In this document: piece by piece, positions 11,401 through 20,900 of the stretch
Numbering within the stretch: the first letter of the stretch is position 1
How the letters are laid out: the number at the start of each line of letters is the position of its first letter
Origin: Photobacterium lipolyticum
Lineage (GTDB): Bacteria; Pseudomonadota; Gammaproteobacteria; Enterobacterales; Vibrionaceae
DNA: 64,000 bases
Assembly: GCF_003026475.1 (NCBI RefSeq)
Contig: NZ_PYMC01000002.1
Location: forward strand, 434,001-498,000
Direction: 5' to 3'
Translations under genes and position numbers: made by a program
Notes under the pieces: model-generated
The model's database searches: none
The model's input: the letters and a program-made list of their open reading frames with translations, nothing else
Told to the model about the DNA's origin: nothing

Positions 11401-11548
11401 ACTTAGCAACCTTAACACTTACATTATTTTTTTCCGCCTCTAGAACATATTTTTTCGTATGCATAAGGTTTGTGATAAAAAAACCACTCATTACTAGCAA
11501 CGAGGCGCACATAATGAGTGAAAGCTTGGCTTTGATTGTTATATTCAC
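8453..11548 (-). CDS. TorS-like hybrid sensor histidine kinase 2 (Cache-HAMP-HK-REC-Hpt)
   Basis: This 1031-residue phosphorelay kinase starts at a GTG (11546-11548) four bases after the stop codon of the response regulator gene, so the two form an operon. The GTG aligns with the ATG of the chemoreceptor; a longer frame into the regulator gene is open but not needed. The layout is membrane segment, double Cache ([16 protein letters not shown]), membrane segment, HAMP, vestigial chemoreceptor helix, second HAMP-like stretch, HisKA His553, HATPase, REC Asp838 and Hpt His975. All phosphorelay residues are present. It differs from kinase 1 by scattered substitutions, mostly in the sensor, by one extra Asp in the vestigial helix, and by a four-residue deletion before the Hpt domain. 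The likely partner is the TorR-like regulator directly upstream. Confidence 0.93.
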   Translation of the reverse strand: MNITIKAKLSLIMCASLLVMSGFFITNLMHTKKYVLEAEKNNVSVKVAKLLNDNLKGQVDTVTRSLSYYYENSKLENIQAELATDIATFRDTIENIYNNSASVADAETSIYAFINQYRWDNGRYIFAFDAASIVNKANGANASIIGTNAYDKKDTDGNYYARNIVSAAKANAIGFSSYHFLNPVTQKVEEKLTASFYFEPLNLVIATGEYISTLKQDELEAALKTISSSKYGQNGYFWVQDENGKILAHPNSSIVGTIIFSTTQKIANSIKGRPEAFVKTFHKNPTTQQAENKFVYARNIFPEWGWTIATGTYDSDITSIQDGLTSATAEIFNDKVYMNIATAAVLLIIALLVAAWSINKIVKGLVVLKERIDTLSTGEADLTSRIDITSHDELGDIGNSVNNFIIYLQSMTLEISQASAHITDGIKHASETTANPPKANDQALLAKDDVLEAPGSMTAVIRKLAAGDLSVDIPRGESDEIGHLADAISVFKKNAVALREHQNELQKLVDERTMQLTEANNALNSEVEKHARAREQAEQANKAKSTFLAHMSHEIRTPMNGIMGTLHLLDDTALDREQKHYTKTITSSGEILMGVLNNVLDYSKIEAGYFDINKTNFHTKSIVGNVVNMLKARAKEKNITLTYAVANDVPNYLYGDANKIIQILTNLVGNAIKFTNMGSVTIRVQLSEQMAAERFLLTFEVLDSGKGIPEAKQAVIFEPFEQATQSERGTGLGLPISKRFAEMLGGELTVYSEPDIGSRFILTLPLNAGEKGERISTDENISLTVPPLNILLVEDNETNVLVAKGFLDKLGHKVFVAMTGEMAQRAIDNHHVDIILMDIHLPDTDGVTLTGKLREKANRNIPTIAFSAHVFRQDIESYLEAGLDGFLGKPVQFKQMQTVIANVYNGQPGKFDMVRDVGKEPAVTLFDHSVLENDRQILGDGLVHEMVAMFYERSATLIREIKIQGSAKALELPAHSLKSSAGAIGLIALSKACEELEIACKQGADELELTTLSAALLAIYAPSIDRLKEEF

Positions 11549-11552
11549 GGAA

Positions 11553-12284
11553 CTAAGCGACCTCTGGCGCAAAGAGGTAACCCTCACCGTGTACGGTGAT
11601 AAAAATCTTAGGGTTTTTGATGCTTTCTTCCATCTTATTTCTCAGCCGGCGGATCAAAACGTCAATGGTACGATCGCTCGGAGCATCAACCCGATGAGAG
11701 ATCAGGTTTAGAAGCCGGTCTCGACCTAACACCCTGCAAGGGTGTGTGATAAAAGCGACCAGCAACTCATATTCTGCTTTGGTTAGCTTTACCATATCGT
11801 TGCCCTTTGACAGCTGACGCTGAGCAACATCAAATTCAAAGTCCAGGAACCGGAATGTACTATCATCCTTTTCCAGTTGCGACCAGGCAGCCTCTGCCTG
11901 CTCCAAAGCGTCACGGGTAAGCTGGATACGCCATAACAAGTTTTTGGCACGTACCAGCAGCTCTCGTGGTTCCAGAGGCTTGGTTACATAGTCATCTGCC
12001 CCCATTTCAAGACCTAAAATCCGATCGATGGGATCAGTTCGGCCTGTGACCATAATGATGGCAATGTCAGATGTGTTCCTCACATCACGGGTAAGCTGTA
12101 TTCCATCCTCTCCTGGTAAGTTAATATCCAACAGGATCAAATCAATTTTCTCGCGGTTAAGGATCTCTTTCATCCCAACGCCGTTATCAGCCTCGAAGAC
12201 GGTGTAACCCGCTTGGGCGAAATGCCCTTTAATCTTCATCCTAATAATAGGATCGTCTTCAACAATCAAAATCTTGTAAGTCAT
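11553..12284 (-). CDS. TorR-like OmpR-family response regulator
   Basis: This 243-residue DNA-binding regulator is probably phosphorylated by the adjacent hybrid kinase. The receiver domain has the acidic pair at residues 10-11, the phosphorylated Asp53 (LILLDINLP) and the conserved Lys in YVTKPLE. The C-terminal winged helix ends in [17 protein letters not shown] and a [10 protein letters not shown] beta hairpin. The stretches [20 protein letters not shown] and [10 protein letters not shown] are very close to E. coli TorR. No torCAD or torT genes are near, and the kinase sensor is a Cache type rather than the TorS sensor, so the signal is unlikely to be TorT-bound TMAO. The stop codon lies four bases before the GTG of kinase 2. 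Confidence 0.9.
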   Translation of the reverse strand: MTYKILIVEDDPIIRMKIKGHFAQAGYTVFEADNGVGMKEILNREKIDLILLDINLPGEDGIQLTRDVRNTSDIAIIMVTGRTDPIDRILGLEMGADDYVTKPLEPRELLVRAKNLLWRIQLTRDALEQAEAAWSQLEKDDSTFRFLDFEFDVAQRQLSKGNDMVKLTKAEYELLVAFITHPCRVLGRDRLLNLISHRVDAPSDRTIDVLIRRLRNKMEESIKNPKIFITVHGEGYLFAPEVA

Positions 12285-12539
12285 AAGTTCTCAGTATTCA
12301 GTCATGCTGTATTGCTGGATTATCTTCCCGGAATGAATTGTCTTTCGCGTGCCGTACGGCGTTTATTTGTTATTATTATGCTGATACATAATAAACTTTT
12401 CGCAGACTATTCCTATTTCCATATGCCGAATTGAGAGATTGTGACAGTTTTATGGCGATTTCCGGTGGATTACTAACCATCTATATATTGCACATAAAAT
12501 GATCGTTTATCAGGGACAGGTACGTTATACACGGACATC

Positions 12540-12565
12540 AAAAAGGCAAGCTTTCGCTTACCTTT
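12540..12565 (-). terminator. terminator of fructokinase gene
   Basis: On the minus strand AAAGGTAAGC, a GAAA tetraloop and GCTTGCCTTT form a 10-bp stem with one U-G pair, followed by TT. It is about 40 bases past the fructokinase stop at 12604. Confidence 0.7.
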
Positions 12566-12603
12566 ATATACTTGGTAATACCAAGCGGGATAACAACAAA
12601 CAG

Positions 12604-13527
12604 CTAAGCCAAATAATTGGCTAACTGCTCTGCTGTCGGTAATGCCGTCATCGCACCTTTGGCGGTGGTTGCCAGTGCACCGCACGCATTGGCTTGTTGA
12701 ATTACAGCCGGTAAGTTTTCAGGTAGTTGCCAGTCATCACTCGTCACTAAAGCCGCTAACAAGCCGCCGACAAAAGCATCTCCCGCTCCTGTTGTATCTA
12801 CTGGGCTGATCGCTTTACCTGAAATCAGTTGCTGATGGTGTTCCTGAACAACTAACGCCCCTTTCTTACCTTGAGTCACGATCACTAAAGGTAACGCGTA
12901 ATTATCTTTGAGCCAGATCAGAGCTGCGGGTAAGTCGTCTTGTTCACTCAAGAATAACAACTCATCATCAGAGAATTTCACCACATCGGCTAGGGCAACC
13001 GCTTTCAGTACAACTGGCTTAAGCTCTGCAGGATCCGCCCAAACCTCTTCACGAAGGTTAGGGTCAAATGAAACAAAGCCACCCGCCGCTTTAATCGCAG
13101 CCATCGCAGCTAACGTCGTGCAACGGGACGGCTTATTCGCCAGTGCAATTGAACAAGCATGCAGCCATTCGCCTTTACTGAAGTTCGGTACATCTTGTGG
13201 CTGAAGGAACTGATCCGCACTCGGCTTCACCATAAAAGTAAAGCTGCGCTCTCCCTGATCGTCTAAATCTACAATAACAGTTGACGTGCGCTGCGTCTCA
13301 TCTAACAACATGCATTCGGTATCAACACCTTCATCAGCCAGTACTCGCTTCATAAAGCGCCCCAGTGGATCGTCTCCGACCCGGCCAAAAAATGCACTGT
13401 CGCCACCAAGACGAGAGATAGCAACCGCCACGTTCGCTGGCGCCCCGCCAGGACATTTTTGGTAATGTGCATCTCCATCAGGAATAAGATCTACCACAGC
13501 ATCACCAGTTACCCACACACGAGCCAT
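12604..13527 (-). CDS. scrK: fructokinase, PfkB family
   Basis: This 307-residue cytoplasmic sugar kinase phosphorylates fructose released by sucrose-6-phosphate hydrolase. It shows the N-terminal PfkB signature (CPGGAPANVAVAISRLGG) and the C-terminal DTTGAGDAFVGG motif that holds the catalytic Asp and the anion hole. GGAGACATAAA precedes the ATG, a clear ribosome-binding site. In related genomes scrK sits close to scrA, scrB and scrR. Here the scrB end is 11.7 kb away, facing it, with the sensory block between. The aminoimidazole riboside kinase branch of the family is similar, but the nearby scrB favours fructokinase. Confidence 0.88.
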   Translation of the reverse strand: MARVWVTGDAVVDLIPDGDAHYQKCPGGAPANVAVAISRLGGDSAFFGRVGDDPLGRFMKRVLADEGVDTECMLLDETQRTSTVIVDLDDQGERSFTFMVKPSADQFLQPQDVPNFSKGEWLHACSIALANKPSRCTTLAAMAAIKAAGGFVSFDPNLREEVWADPAELKPVVLKAVALADVVKFSDDELLFLSEQDDLPAALIWLKDNYALPLVIVTQGKKGALVVQEHHQQLISGKAISPVDTTGAGDAFVGGLLAALVTSDDWQLPENLPAVIQQANACGALATTAKGAMTALPTAEQLANYLA

Positions 13528-13695
13528 TTTATGTCTCCAGACAAATCATTTATTCACTGTTGAATATTATTGCTAAAACGATTTAGCAGGGCAATAAAAA
13601 ATTAGTATTGTCTGAGATGATGTGTGATCAAACCAGCAATACTGTTATCAGGCTTTGCTATTAACCATGGCTTGCAAGAAAGTTTGTCGCTAAAA

Positions 13696-13724
13696 AATGC
13701 CAGTCAGCGTTGCTGGCTGGCATT
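13696..13724 (-). terminator. terminator of small lipoprotein gene
   Basis: AATGCCAGTCAGC (13696-13708) pairs with GCTGGCTGGCATT (13712-13724) with one G-T pair and a 3-nt loop. On the minus strand it is followed by six T residues. A strong classical terminator. Confidence 0.85.
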
Positions 13725-13758
13725 AATACCTGAGGGCGTGCTTTATCAGATAACTTGA

Positions 13759-14190
13759 TTAAAGTGCCTTGACGAACATAGCTGCTTTTTCGCCACGAAC
13801 ATCAAGATAGAACTCATACGAACCAGTAAGCTCTGGCGTAAATTTCAAATCTTCATATTTTGAGCAGTCATTAAGCAACGTTGGCTCAGCGTCTAGACTT
13901 ACGACGCCGTCACCACCAGAACTGTAACCAAAATTAGTACCACATGACCATGACATGTCAGCAAACTTAAACTTATAACGTTTACCGCCTTCAAGCTCAG
14001 CAACTGTACGGTATAAACCCGTCTCGACCTGGGTCAAAGAACTCTCCGGCTTCGCATTCCAGCCGTTCATTTCCCCCCTCAAATAGATCGTTTTACCGAA
14101 AGCATCTTCGCCCATATCACCATTTGACGCACAACCAGATAAAACGGCCATTGATAAAACAAAAATAGTCGCAACTAACTTCTTAATCAT
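13759..14190 (-). CDS. small lipoprotein with glycogen-binding-like beta domain
   Basis: This 143-residue predicted lipoprotein has a signal peptide ending in the lipobox VLSGC. The start ATG follows AAGGAATAAAA. The mature part carries KTIYLRGEMNGWNAKPES, a pattern seen in the E-set/CBM48-type N-terminal modules of starch-active enzymes and AMPK-like glycogen-binding domains. It then shows alternating beta strands with YKFKFADMSWSCGTNFGY and ends in a predicted strand, with no other domain. It may bind maltodextrins at the outer membrane. It has its own terminator and no operon partner. Family memory supports the carbohydrate-binding idea only weakly; I would call it a hypothetical lipoprotein if a profile search failed. 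Confidence 0.75.
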   Translation of the reverse strand: MIKKLVATIFVLSMAVLSGCASNGDMGEDAFGKTIYLRGEMNGWNAKPESSLTQVETGLYRTVAELEGGKRYKFKFADMSWSCGTNFGYSSGGDGVVSLDAEPTLLNDCSKYEDLKFTPELTGSYEFYLDVRGEKAAMFVKAL

Positions 14191-14525
14191 TTTTATTCCT
14201 TTGATTTTCTATTTTAGAACATACCGAAATAGGTCCATTGTTCGACATAGAGTTAATCAAAAATGATTTGCACATTTATCCAACTCATTCACATTTTGAA
14301 TAAAAAAACGAATTGTATAAGCGGAGGAGCCAAGAACTTAAAACCTTAAAAGTCATAAGCTTAGGGAGAATTGAAACTTTAATCACAGAATGTGCAAACG
14401 ATTGTTGTGGAAAAAGCCCCCACAAATCGAGAACTCTATCAATAAACGACAAGAGATCGTTTAAACGGGCCAGTAAACTGCCATAAAAATAAGCACGTGT
14501 TCTAACTGCACAAAATAATTTGAAC
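14191..14525. other. gene-free stretch between lipoprotein gene and yedI
   Basis: A/T-rich stretch of 335 bp with no supported open frame. It must hold the promoter of the small lipoprotein gene and the end of the yedI transcript. I saw no strong hairpin with a T run and no clear operator. Confidence 0.5.
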
Positions 14526-15449
14526 TCAGCGTTTAAATTTCCCCAATATTCCCTTTGCCAGCGCCCCCCCGGCGAGTATTAACGCACCAGCGAACAAACC
14601 GACAATCGCGTTAAGTGATCCGGAAATAATGGCCGAGGCTCCCGGCATATTCGCCACGGATTCAGTCAGGTAGTGGATCATGATATGAGAGTTCGGAATA
14701 CTGTGAACCACAATACCCCCGCCGACCAGGAACATGGCAATCGTGCCAATCACTGCCAGTGACTTCATCAGATAAGGAGCTACACCGACCAGACCGTTGC
14801 CAACACTGCGTTTCAGGGTGTTTTCTTCACTTTTCTGCACCAGATACAAACCTGCATCGTCAAGTTTCACGATACCTGCCACCAGGCCATACACCCCAGC
14901 AGTCATGACAACGGCAATCAAACTGACGACCAGAACCTGAGTCGTCAGTGGTTGGTTTTGTACGGTTCCCAACGCTATCACAATGATCTCGGCTGAAAGA
15001 ATAAAGTCAGTGCGAACCGCCCCTTTAATCTTCTCTTTTTCAAACTCTTCAATATTCATATCAGCGCGCACCAGTTGTTCGCTCTGATCGTGTTCTTCTT
15101 CAGTTTCATTGCCGTGCAAGAATTTATGGGCAATCTTCTCGAAACCTTCAAAACAGAGAAACAACCCGCCCAACAACAACATCGGAGTAATTAACCATGG
15201 TGCAACGGCACTGATCAACAGAGCCGCAGGCACCAGGATCAACTTATTCTTAAACGAGCCTTTTGCCACCGCCCAGACAACCGGGAGCTCACGATCCGCC
15301 CGCACTCCTGACACTTGCTGGGCATTTAACGCAAGATCATCACCTAATACACCAGCAGTTTTACGTGCGGCGACCTTCGTCATCAAAGCAACGTCATCTA
15401 ACACTGTCGCAATATCATCAAGTAGCGTTAATAAACTTGCACCAGCCAC
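14526..15449 (-). CDS. yedI: DUF808 inner-membrane protein, YedI family
   Basis: This 307-residue multi-pass membrane protein starts at a GTG preceded by GGGAG. The N-terminus (MAGASLLTLLDDIATVLDDV) and the block with LGGLFLCFEGFEKIAHK are hallmarks of the DUF808/YedI family. Predicted membrane helices include segments around KLILVPAALLISAVAPWLI, TPMLLLGGLFLCF, ILSAEIIVIALG, TQVLVVSLIAVVMTAGVY, SLAVIGTIAMFLVGGG and a final alanine- and glycine-rich helix. A charged cytoplasmic loop (NETEEEHDQSEQ) follows the second pair of helices. The function of the family is unknown. It looks monocistronic. Confidence 0.88.
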   Translation of the reverse strand: MAGASLLTLLDDIATVLDDVALMTKVAARKTAGVLGDDLALNAQQVSGVRADRELPVVWAVAKGSFKNKLILVPAALLISAVAPWLITPMLLLGGLFLCFEGFEKIAHKFLHGNETEEEHDQSEQLVRADMNIEEFEKEKIKGAVRTDFILSAEIIVIALGTVQNQPLTTQVLVVSLIAVVMTAGVYGLVAGIVKLDDAGLYLVQKSEENTLKRSVGNGLVGVAPYLMKSLAVIGTIAMFLVGGGIVVHSIPNSHIMIHYLTESVANMPGASAIISGSLNAIVGLFAGALILAGGALAKGILGKFKR

Positions 15450-15541
15450 AAAGACACTCCCTTAATATGAAGGAACTCAGTTCCTAATAAATAGCAAATA
15501 CCGTCTTCTTTACATTGCTGCGATTGAATAGGCTCACATTA

Positions 15542-16735
15542 TCAGCTTCTCAGTTCCACATCCGTTTGGGGCACACAGCAGCAGGCCAGAACCATGCCAT
15601 TATCCTTATCATCCGGGAGTAAAGCAGGCACATCGGGTTGATCAACTTCGCCGGATTCCAACGTGATTTTACACGCGCCGCATAAACCGGCACGGCAACT
15701 GTTCGCTAACATCAGACCGGCATTTTCAGCTTGCTCCAATAATGGTTGCTGGTTATTACCCTGAAACAAGTTGCCATCAATACTGATGGTAACGTTTTTT
15801 TTCTCGTTATTTGCAATACCAGTTTCAGCACCGGCAAGCTGCACGTTCTGTTCACTATTATCGGGATAAATTTCTTTCGGCTTGGTTTCCAGCACTTCAA
15901 TGGTATCACCCGCGCGGATGACCCCTTCGTTGAGTGCAACCAGATTCTGGCCGAAATAGACATCGCCAGACTGATCAGCACGGAATGTCGATAAGGTTGC
16001 AAGCGGCTCTTTCAAGAAATTAAATTCAGCGGTTTTCGGATTGACCGTCGTCAGTATGCAACGGGCACACGGTTTGACCGCGGCAAACTCCACGTCACCG
16101 ATACGGATCCGCTTCCAGCTGTCTTCAGCAAAGGCTTCAGTACCCGATACGACAAGATTGGTACGGAACTGCTCCATCGTATGATGCTGGCAGCTGCGAT
16201 CGTTAAGGGCCTCTAATGAGGCTTCACTGATCACCAATAACGGATAGCCGTCGGCAAAGCTGACATTCTGCTGGATTTTTGCTCGAACCCGATTCGACTG
16301 TTCACCGGTATAAAGCAGCCGAACATCAACACCGATAATATGAGTAAACCAGGCATCTGCTTTTGAGAACGTGGTATAGGCGCTGAACTTATCATTCCAG
16401 ACCTGAGCATTGGTTTCGGTCATGGTGAAATTCGCATACTTCAACACCAATGGCGACATTCCCGGATAGCTGAGCGTAATACCGTGAGACTGCAGCGTGG
16501 CGGTCACCTTGACCATTTGCGGATATTTGCGGGCAGTGATCATACTGCCGTCTTTCAGGGCCACCATAAAACGGCGGTCAAAACAAAGTCCCTGCTTTTC
16601 AACCCAAGCCTGTGACTGGCTCAATCCCCCGATGGATTTCACCGGGAAAACACTGATCTTTGAGAGCATCGGGATTTTAGAAAGCGTCGGGATGTTAGAT
16701 AAATTTGGGCTCTGAGATAAGACTGGCTCGTGCAC
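15542..16735 (-). CDS. ycbX: MOSC and 2Fe-2S domain protein, YcbX family
   Basis: This 397-residue protein has the order of E. coli YcbX: an N-terminal beta-barrel MOSC partner domain (ISVFPVKSIGG), a MOSC domain with the conserved Cys in KPCARCILTTVNP, and a C-terminal ferredoxin domain with the cluster pattern NSCRAGLCGACK plus a later Cys. YcbX detoxifies N-hydroxylated base analogues using molybdenum cofactor. The GTG start at 16735 is backed by AAGGAT. That start adds about 22 residues made of four six-residue repeats (LSxxPx type) before the usual YcbX start; the ATG at residue 23 would give the standard length. The last repeat is itself the first conserved strand, so the extra repeats look like slippage copies of it. 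Confidence 0.9.
   Translation of the reverse strand: MHEPVLSQSPNLSNIPTLSKIPMLSKISVFPVKSIGGLSQSQAWVEKQGLCFDRRFMVALKDGSMITARKYPQMVKVTATLQSHGITLSYPGMSPLVLKYANFTMTETNAQVWNDKFSAYTTFSKADAWFTHIIGVDVRLLYTGEQSNRVRAKIQQNVSFADGYPLLVISEASLEALNDRSCQHHTMEQFRTNLVVSGTEAFAEDSWKRIRIGDVEFAAVKPCARCILTTVNPKTAEFNFLKEPLATLSTFRADQSGDVYFGQNLVALNEGVIRAGDTIEVLETKPKEIYPDNSEQNVQLAGAETGIANNEKKNVTISIDGNLFQGNNQQPLLEQAENAGLMLANSCRAGLCGACKITLESGEVDQPDVPALLPDDKDNGMVLACCCVPQTDVELRS
16649..16720 (-). repeat. four 18-bp tandem repeats at the ycbX 5' end
   Basis: Four in-frame units encode LSQSPN, LSNIPT, LSKIPM and LSKISV (residues 6-29 from the GTG start). Copies two to four share most bases. The final unit is the start of the conserved MOSC N-terminal domain. 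Confidence 0.7.
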
Positions 16736-16839
16736 GTGACATCCTTATATTGACAATGTTTAGCTAGAGATATTCTATCGATGTTAACAAATTGCAATCA
16801 GTAAAACAGTTCAGACAGCATGTTCGAGCATGACCTGAC

Positions 16840-17754
16840 TTACTTGCGCTGATCTGCAGAAGCAACAGCCTGACGTGTAAAGCCATCATTCTTTTGCAAA
16901 AGTTGTTGTGCTTCTTCTACGTTAAGGCCGGCAAGGATCATCACAATGGCTGTTTTGCAGTGACCACCGCATGCTTGCAGCGCCGCGTCTGCCTCTTCAC
17001 GGGTACATTCTGTAGCCGCGACCACAATATTCTTCTGACGTTCAACCAATTTGGCATTGGTCGCTTCTACATCGACCATCAAGTTACCGTAGACCTTGCC
17101 AGTATGGATCATCGCTCCTGTGGTCAGCATATTCAGAACCAGCTTCTGAGCTGTGCCGGCTTTCATACGGGAAGATCCCGTCACCACTTCAGGGCCGACC
17201 ACTGGGGTGATGCTGATATCAGCCACCTCTGTCATCGGGCTTTGCGGGTTGCAACTGATACAAGCAACCATTGCGCCAACCGATTGAGCATAGGCCATTG
17301 CACCTAGTACATACGGCGTACGACCGCTTGCCGCGATCCCCACTAACACGTCTTTTTGGTTAACGTTGAGCGCTTTCAGATCCTCGGCACCCAACTCACG
17401 GTTATCTTCGGCATTTTCGACTGCACTGAAGATCGCTTGATGACCTCCCGCAATCAAACCAACGACCTGCTCAGGTTTCGTACCATAAGTTGGCGGGCAC
17501 TCACTCGCATCCAAAATACCAAGACGGCCGGATGTGCCCGCTCCGGCATAAATCAGACGGCCACCACGTTGAAAGGCAACAGCAATGGCATCCACGGCTT
17601 TAGCCACTTCCGGCAATGTCAGCTCAACGGCAAGAGCAACTTTTTTATCTTCATCGTTGATCACTTTCAGCATATCCAGCGTCGATAACGTATCGATGTA
17701 CTGGCTGGCTTTGTTTCGACTCTCTGTGATCATCTTAGATAAATCAATCTTCAT
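16840..17754 (-). CDS. murQ: N-acetylmuramic acid 6-phosphate etherase
   Basis: The enzyme cleaves the lactyl ether of MurNAc-6-phosphate to give GlcNAc-6-phosphate and lactate during cell-wall recycling in the cytoplasm. The product is 304 residues from the ATG at 17754, preceded by GGGAAAAG; an upstream TTG adds six residues and is not needed. SIS-domain signatures are clear: [20 protein letters not shown] near residue 60-80, the ECPPT loop, [11 protein letters not shown], and [16 protein letters not shown]. The length fits the family. No PTS transporter gene (murP) is adjacent; it stands alone between ycbX and the divergent giant lipoprotein gene. Confidence 0.95.
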   Translation of the reverse strand: MKIDLSKMITESRNKASQYIDTLSTLDMLKVINDEDKKVALAVELTLPEVAKAVDAIAVAFQRGGRLIYAGAGTSGRLGILDASECPPTYGTKPEQVVGLIAGGHQAIFSAVENAEDNRELGAEDLKALNVNQKDVLVGIAASGRTPYVLGAMAYAQSVGAMVACISCNPQSPMTEVADISITPVVGPEVVTGSSRMKAGTAQKLVLNMLTTGAMIHTGKVYGNLMVDVEATNAKLVERQKNIVVAATECTREEADAALQACGGHCKTAIVMILAGLNVEEAQQLLQKNDGFTRQAVASADQRK

Positions 17755-17951
17755 CACTTTTCCCACTAACAAATATATTTGATCAATATCTCATAAATAA
17801 GACAACGTTTCCAAATTGTCCCCATATGGGGACTCAACACCCTCCCTTTTATCGGCTATTAACATAGTAAATCCATTTTTTTCGCCAGCAAGATCTGCCT
17901 GATTATCTTGCCGGCGACTTACGCCCAATAAAAGTGTTTAAAGGAATTATC

Positions 17952-20900
17952 ATGAAAATCAAACCCCTCATCATTGCGATGGGCTTGGTGACAATACCTA
18001 TCACAGGTTGTAACGATGACAGCAGTTCAGTATCAGTAACCCCTGATACTCCGTCACCCCTAAGCCCAAGTACAACCTATTCGGTTCGAGCTGTCGATGG
18101 CTACCTCCGCGGTGCTACTGTCTGGCTCGATAGTATTGAGCAAAACTTCAAATTAGATGAAGGCGAACCTTCTGTTAAATCTGTTAAAGGCGGTCTGGCC
18201 ATCCTCGATGTATCAAACACACCGAATCCGGAACAATATCCGGTCGTCGTGCAGGCGATTGCAGGTACAACCATCGATGAGGATACCATTACGGAAAAAA
18301 ACACTGACGGTGTTCCACTAACCGCAGATTTCGTATTATCCGCCCCGGCAGGCCAAGTTACCGTAACCCCGCTTTCTACCCTTGTCCATATCAAGATGGA
18401 AAGTACTCAAGGTTTATCTGAAGCAGAGGCGGTAAGCGCTGTCTCAACTGATCTGGGAATACCAGAAGAAGACATTCTGGGCGACTATATTGAAAAAGAC
18501 AAAGGTGATACCGCCGCCAAAGCCAACGCCCTGGTCGAACTGGAAGTGCTGCCGGAAACTCCGGAAGAGCTAAAAACACTCAGTGAAAATGATCAAGCCC
18601 TGACCAATGATCTGGCCCCACACACCAAAGATATTAAAACCCTGACCGAAGACACACGCATAATCAAAGGTGTGGACGGTGAGGCTGTTGTCGTTGAGAA
18701 CAAAGATGGGGATAACGACGGCATCATCGACGCCAAAGATGCCTTCCCCGACGACAGTAAGGAATGGCTCGATACCGACGGCGATACAATCGGTAACAAT
18801 GCCGACACCGATGATGATAACGATGACTACCTAGATGTTGATGACGCCTTCCCGCTTGATAAAACCGAGTGGCTCGACACCGACGGTGACAAAACGGGGA
18901 ACAATGCCGACACCGACGATGATAACGATGGCTACCTCGATGCTGGTGACGCCTTCCCGCTTGATAAGACCGAATGGTTAGACACCGATGACGACAAGAT
19001 AGGCAACAATGCCGACACCGATGATGATAACGATGACTACCTAGATGTTGATGACGCCTTCCCGCTTGATAAAACCGAATGGCTAGATACCGACGGAGAC
19101 AAAACGGGGAACAATGCCGACACCGATGATGATAACGACGGTGTAGCAGATGCAGAGGATAAGTTCCCTCTAGATAATTCAGAAAGCTCAGACCGAGATG
19201 GTGACAATGTTGGTGACAATGCGGATGCCTACCCTGATGATCCAACCAAAAGCGTCGCAGATAGCGTAACAACAGACAGTTATACTTCTCCATTTATCGA
19301 TGAACTGGCTAATGGTGTTGTTATCGTTGATGTCGATGTTAAAACAACAGTAGCAAACCTCATTAACGGTGATTTACAAACCACAACGGAAACTACCTAT
19401 TCCACTGAAAGTGGCGTGGCTTATGGTACGTTTACTGAAGTCGAACTACTTGCCACCGATGGTAACTTTTCTCGTATCTCTTCCTATCGTTACGACTATA
19501 ACCAAGATGGTACTACGAAGTTTGAAGGCAAGCTTCTGGATGTTGGTAACAGAACCTCAACTGGTGAAACGTACTGGCGCTATATTGATGAAACCGATGG
19601 TTCTGCTGAAGGTGTGAATAATGGCGGGGGAAGAACATTTGATGATCTTGATTTCTCAGCGCGCGTTCTGCCAACAGATTTAACCGGCATTGATACCATT
19701 CAAGAACATACCACTAACTGGTCAACGTCAAACGGAATAGTCACAGCCAATATCTCTTATGATCAATACGATGTGTCTGGTTTCGTACTTGCTGATACGT
19801 CAACTCATGTAACGAACTATGCATCGTCAAGTGAGCGCAAGAAAGAGAACGGACGGTTGATCTCACTCACGATTGAAAGAGATTGGGCCGGAAACGGTAC
19901 CGTCAACGAGAGAGATAGCTTCACCGCGCTTGCTGATGCGGCTTATACCGTAACCAAAAACGGACCGGTTTGGGCTAACCCTCAAGACGGTATGACTGAG
20001 GAATATGCAGACTATAACTTCACACCAGATAACTGGGATAGCCTGACGCAATACTGGTATGAATACTCGCTGTCTGTGGATGCGCAGGGCGAAATATCAG
20101 ATTCAGGTAAGCGTTATATTCTTGATCAAGCAAAAGACGCCAATGAAGTAGAAGCCAATATCAAATTAGTCACAGCTGAAAACCCGAGTGGTTTGTTATT
20201 CCATGAATGGTCATCGACCAGACGTGATGTCAGCGATAGTGAATCTAATGAAGCGGTAAACTGGACTCACTATCCTCTCGATGGATATGACTTTACTGCG
20301 GCTACCCTTGATACCGGACAAGCGTATCGGGTGAATTTGAAACAGTCTAATGGCCTGTGGATTAGCTACTCATTTGACGAGTGGGGCAGTCAGGCGATTA
20401 ACGACCTTGCGAGTCAAATAGACAATGCGCGTTCTGGCGGAACTAACGTTGCAGATATAGATAATTCAGTGATCGCAGGCCTGAGCCGTTACGCAGCAGT
20501 ACTGCCAAATGGATCGTTCCAATATGATGACGCTGGCAATGCGGTTCAGTGGTATGCCGTCACCAAGGATGAACGTCTGACAGATGGTAATCCAGCCATC
20601 GTCCCTATGACCCTGACTGATAACGGTATCAAACAGGACTGGTATATATTCAGTTCCAGTGTGGATCTCATTGTTGCAGCACCAATTGACGAACAAAACA
20701 CCTGGCCTTGGTTTAATGCCTATTATCGCCAGTTCCTCAACACATATGCTATGGATTTAACGTCTGATAGCTTTAGCTGGACAACGGATATTGGGCAGCT
20801 ATTCCTTGACCAAACTGCAGCTCAGGCTCGTTTGGACGAAATAAACGCGACGCCAGCCTACGCGGTTTGTGAATCTGAAAACACCGGTGAGGTTGCCAAC

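Larger units (their letters stand above)
7487..11548 (-). repeat. tandem duplication, copy 2 (hybrid kinase plus aphA-like gene)
   Basis: This is the second copy of the unit described for 3247-7320. It is the copy attached to the response regulator gene, so it is probably the older arrangement and copy 1 the derived one; that order is inference. Confidence 0.8.

Noticed and set aside
18724-19293. 189-codon His/Arg-rich open frame opposite the lipoprotein repeats
   Set aside because: It is the antisense reading of the acidic Asp-rich tandem repeats and has no start signals.
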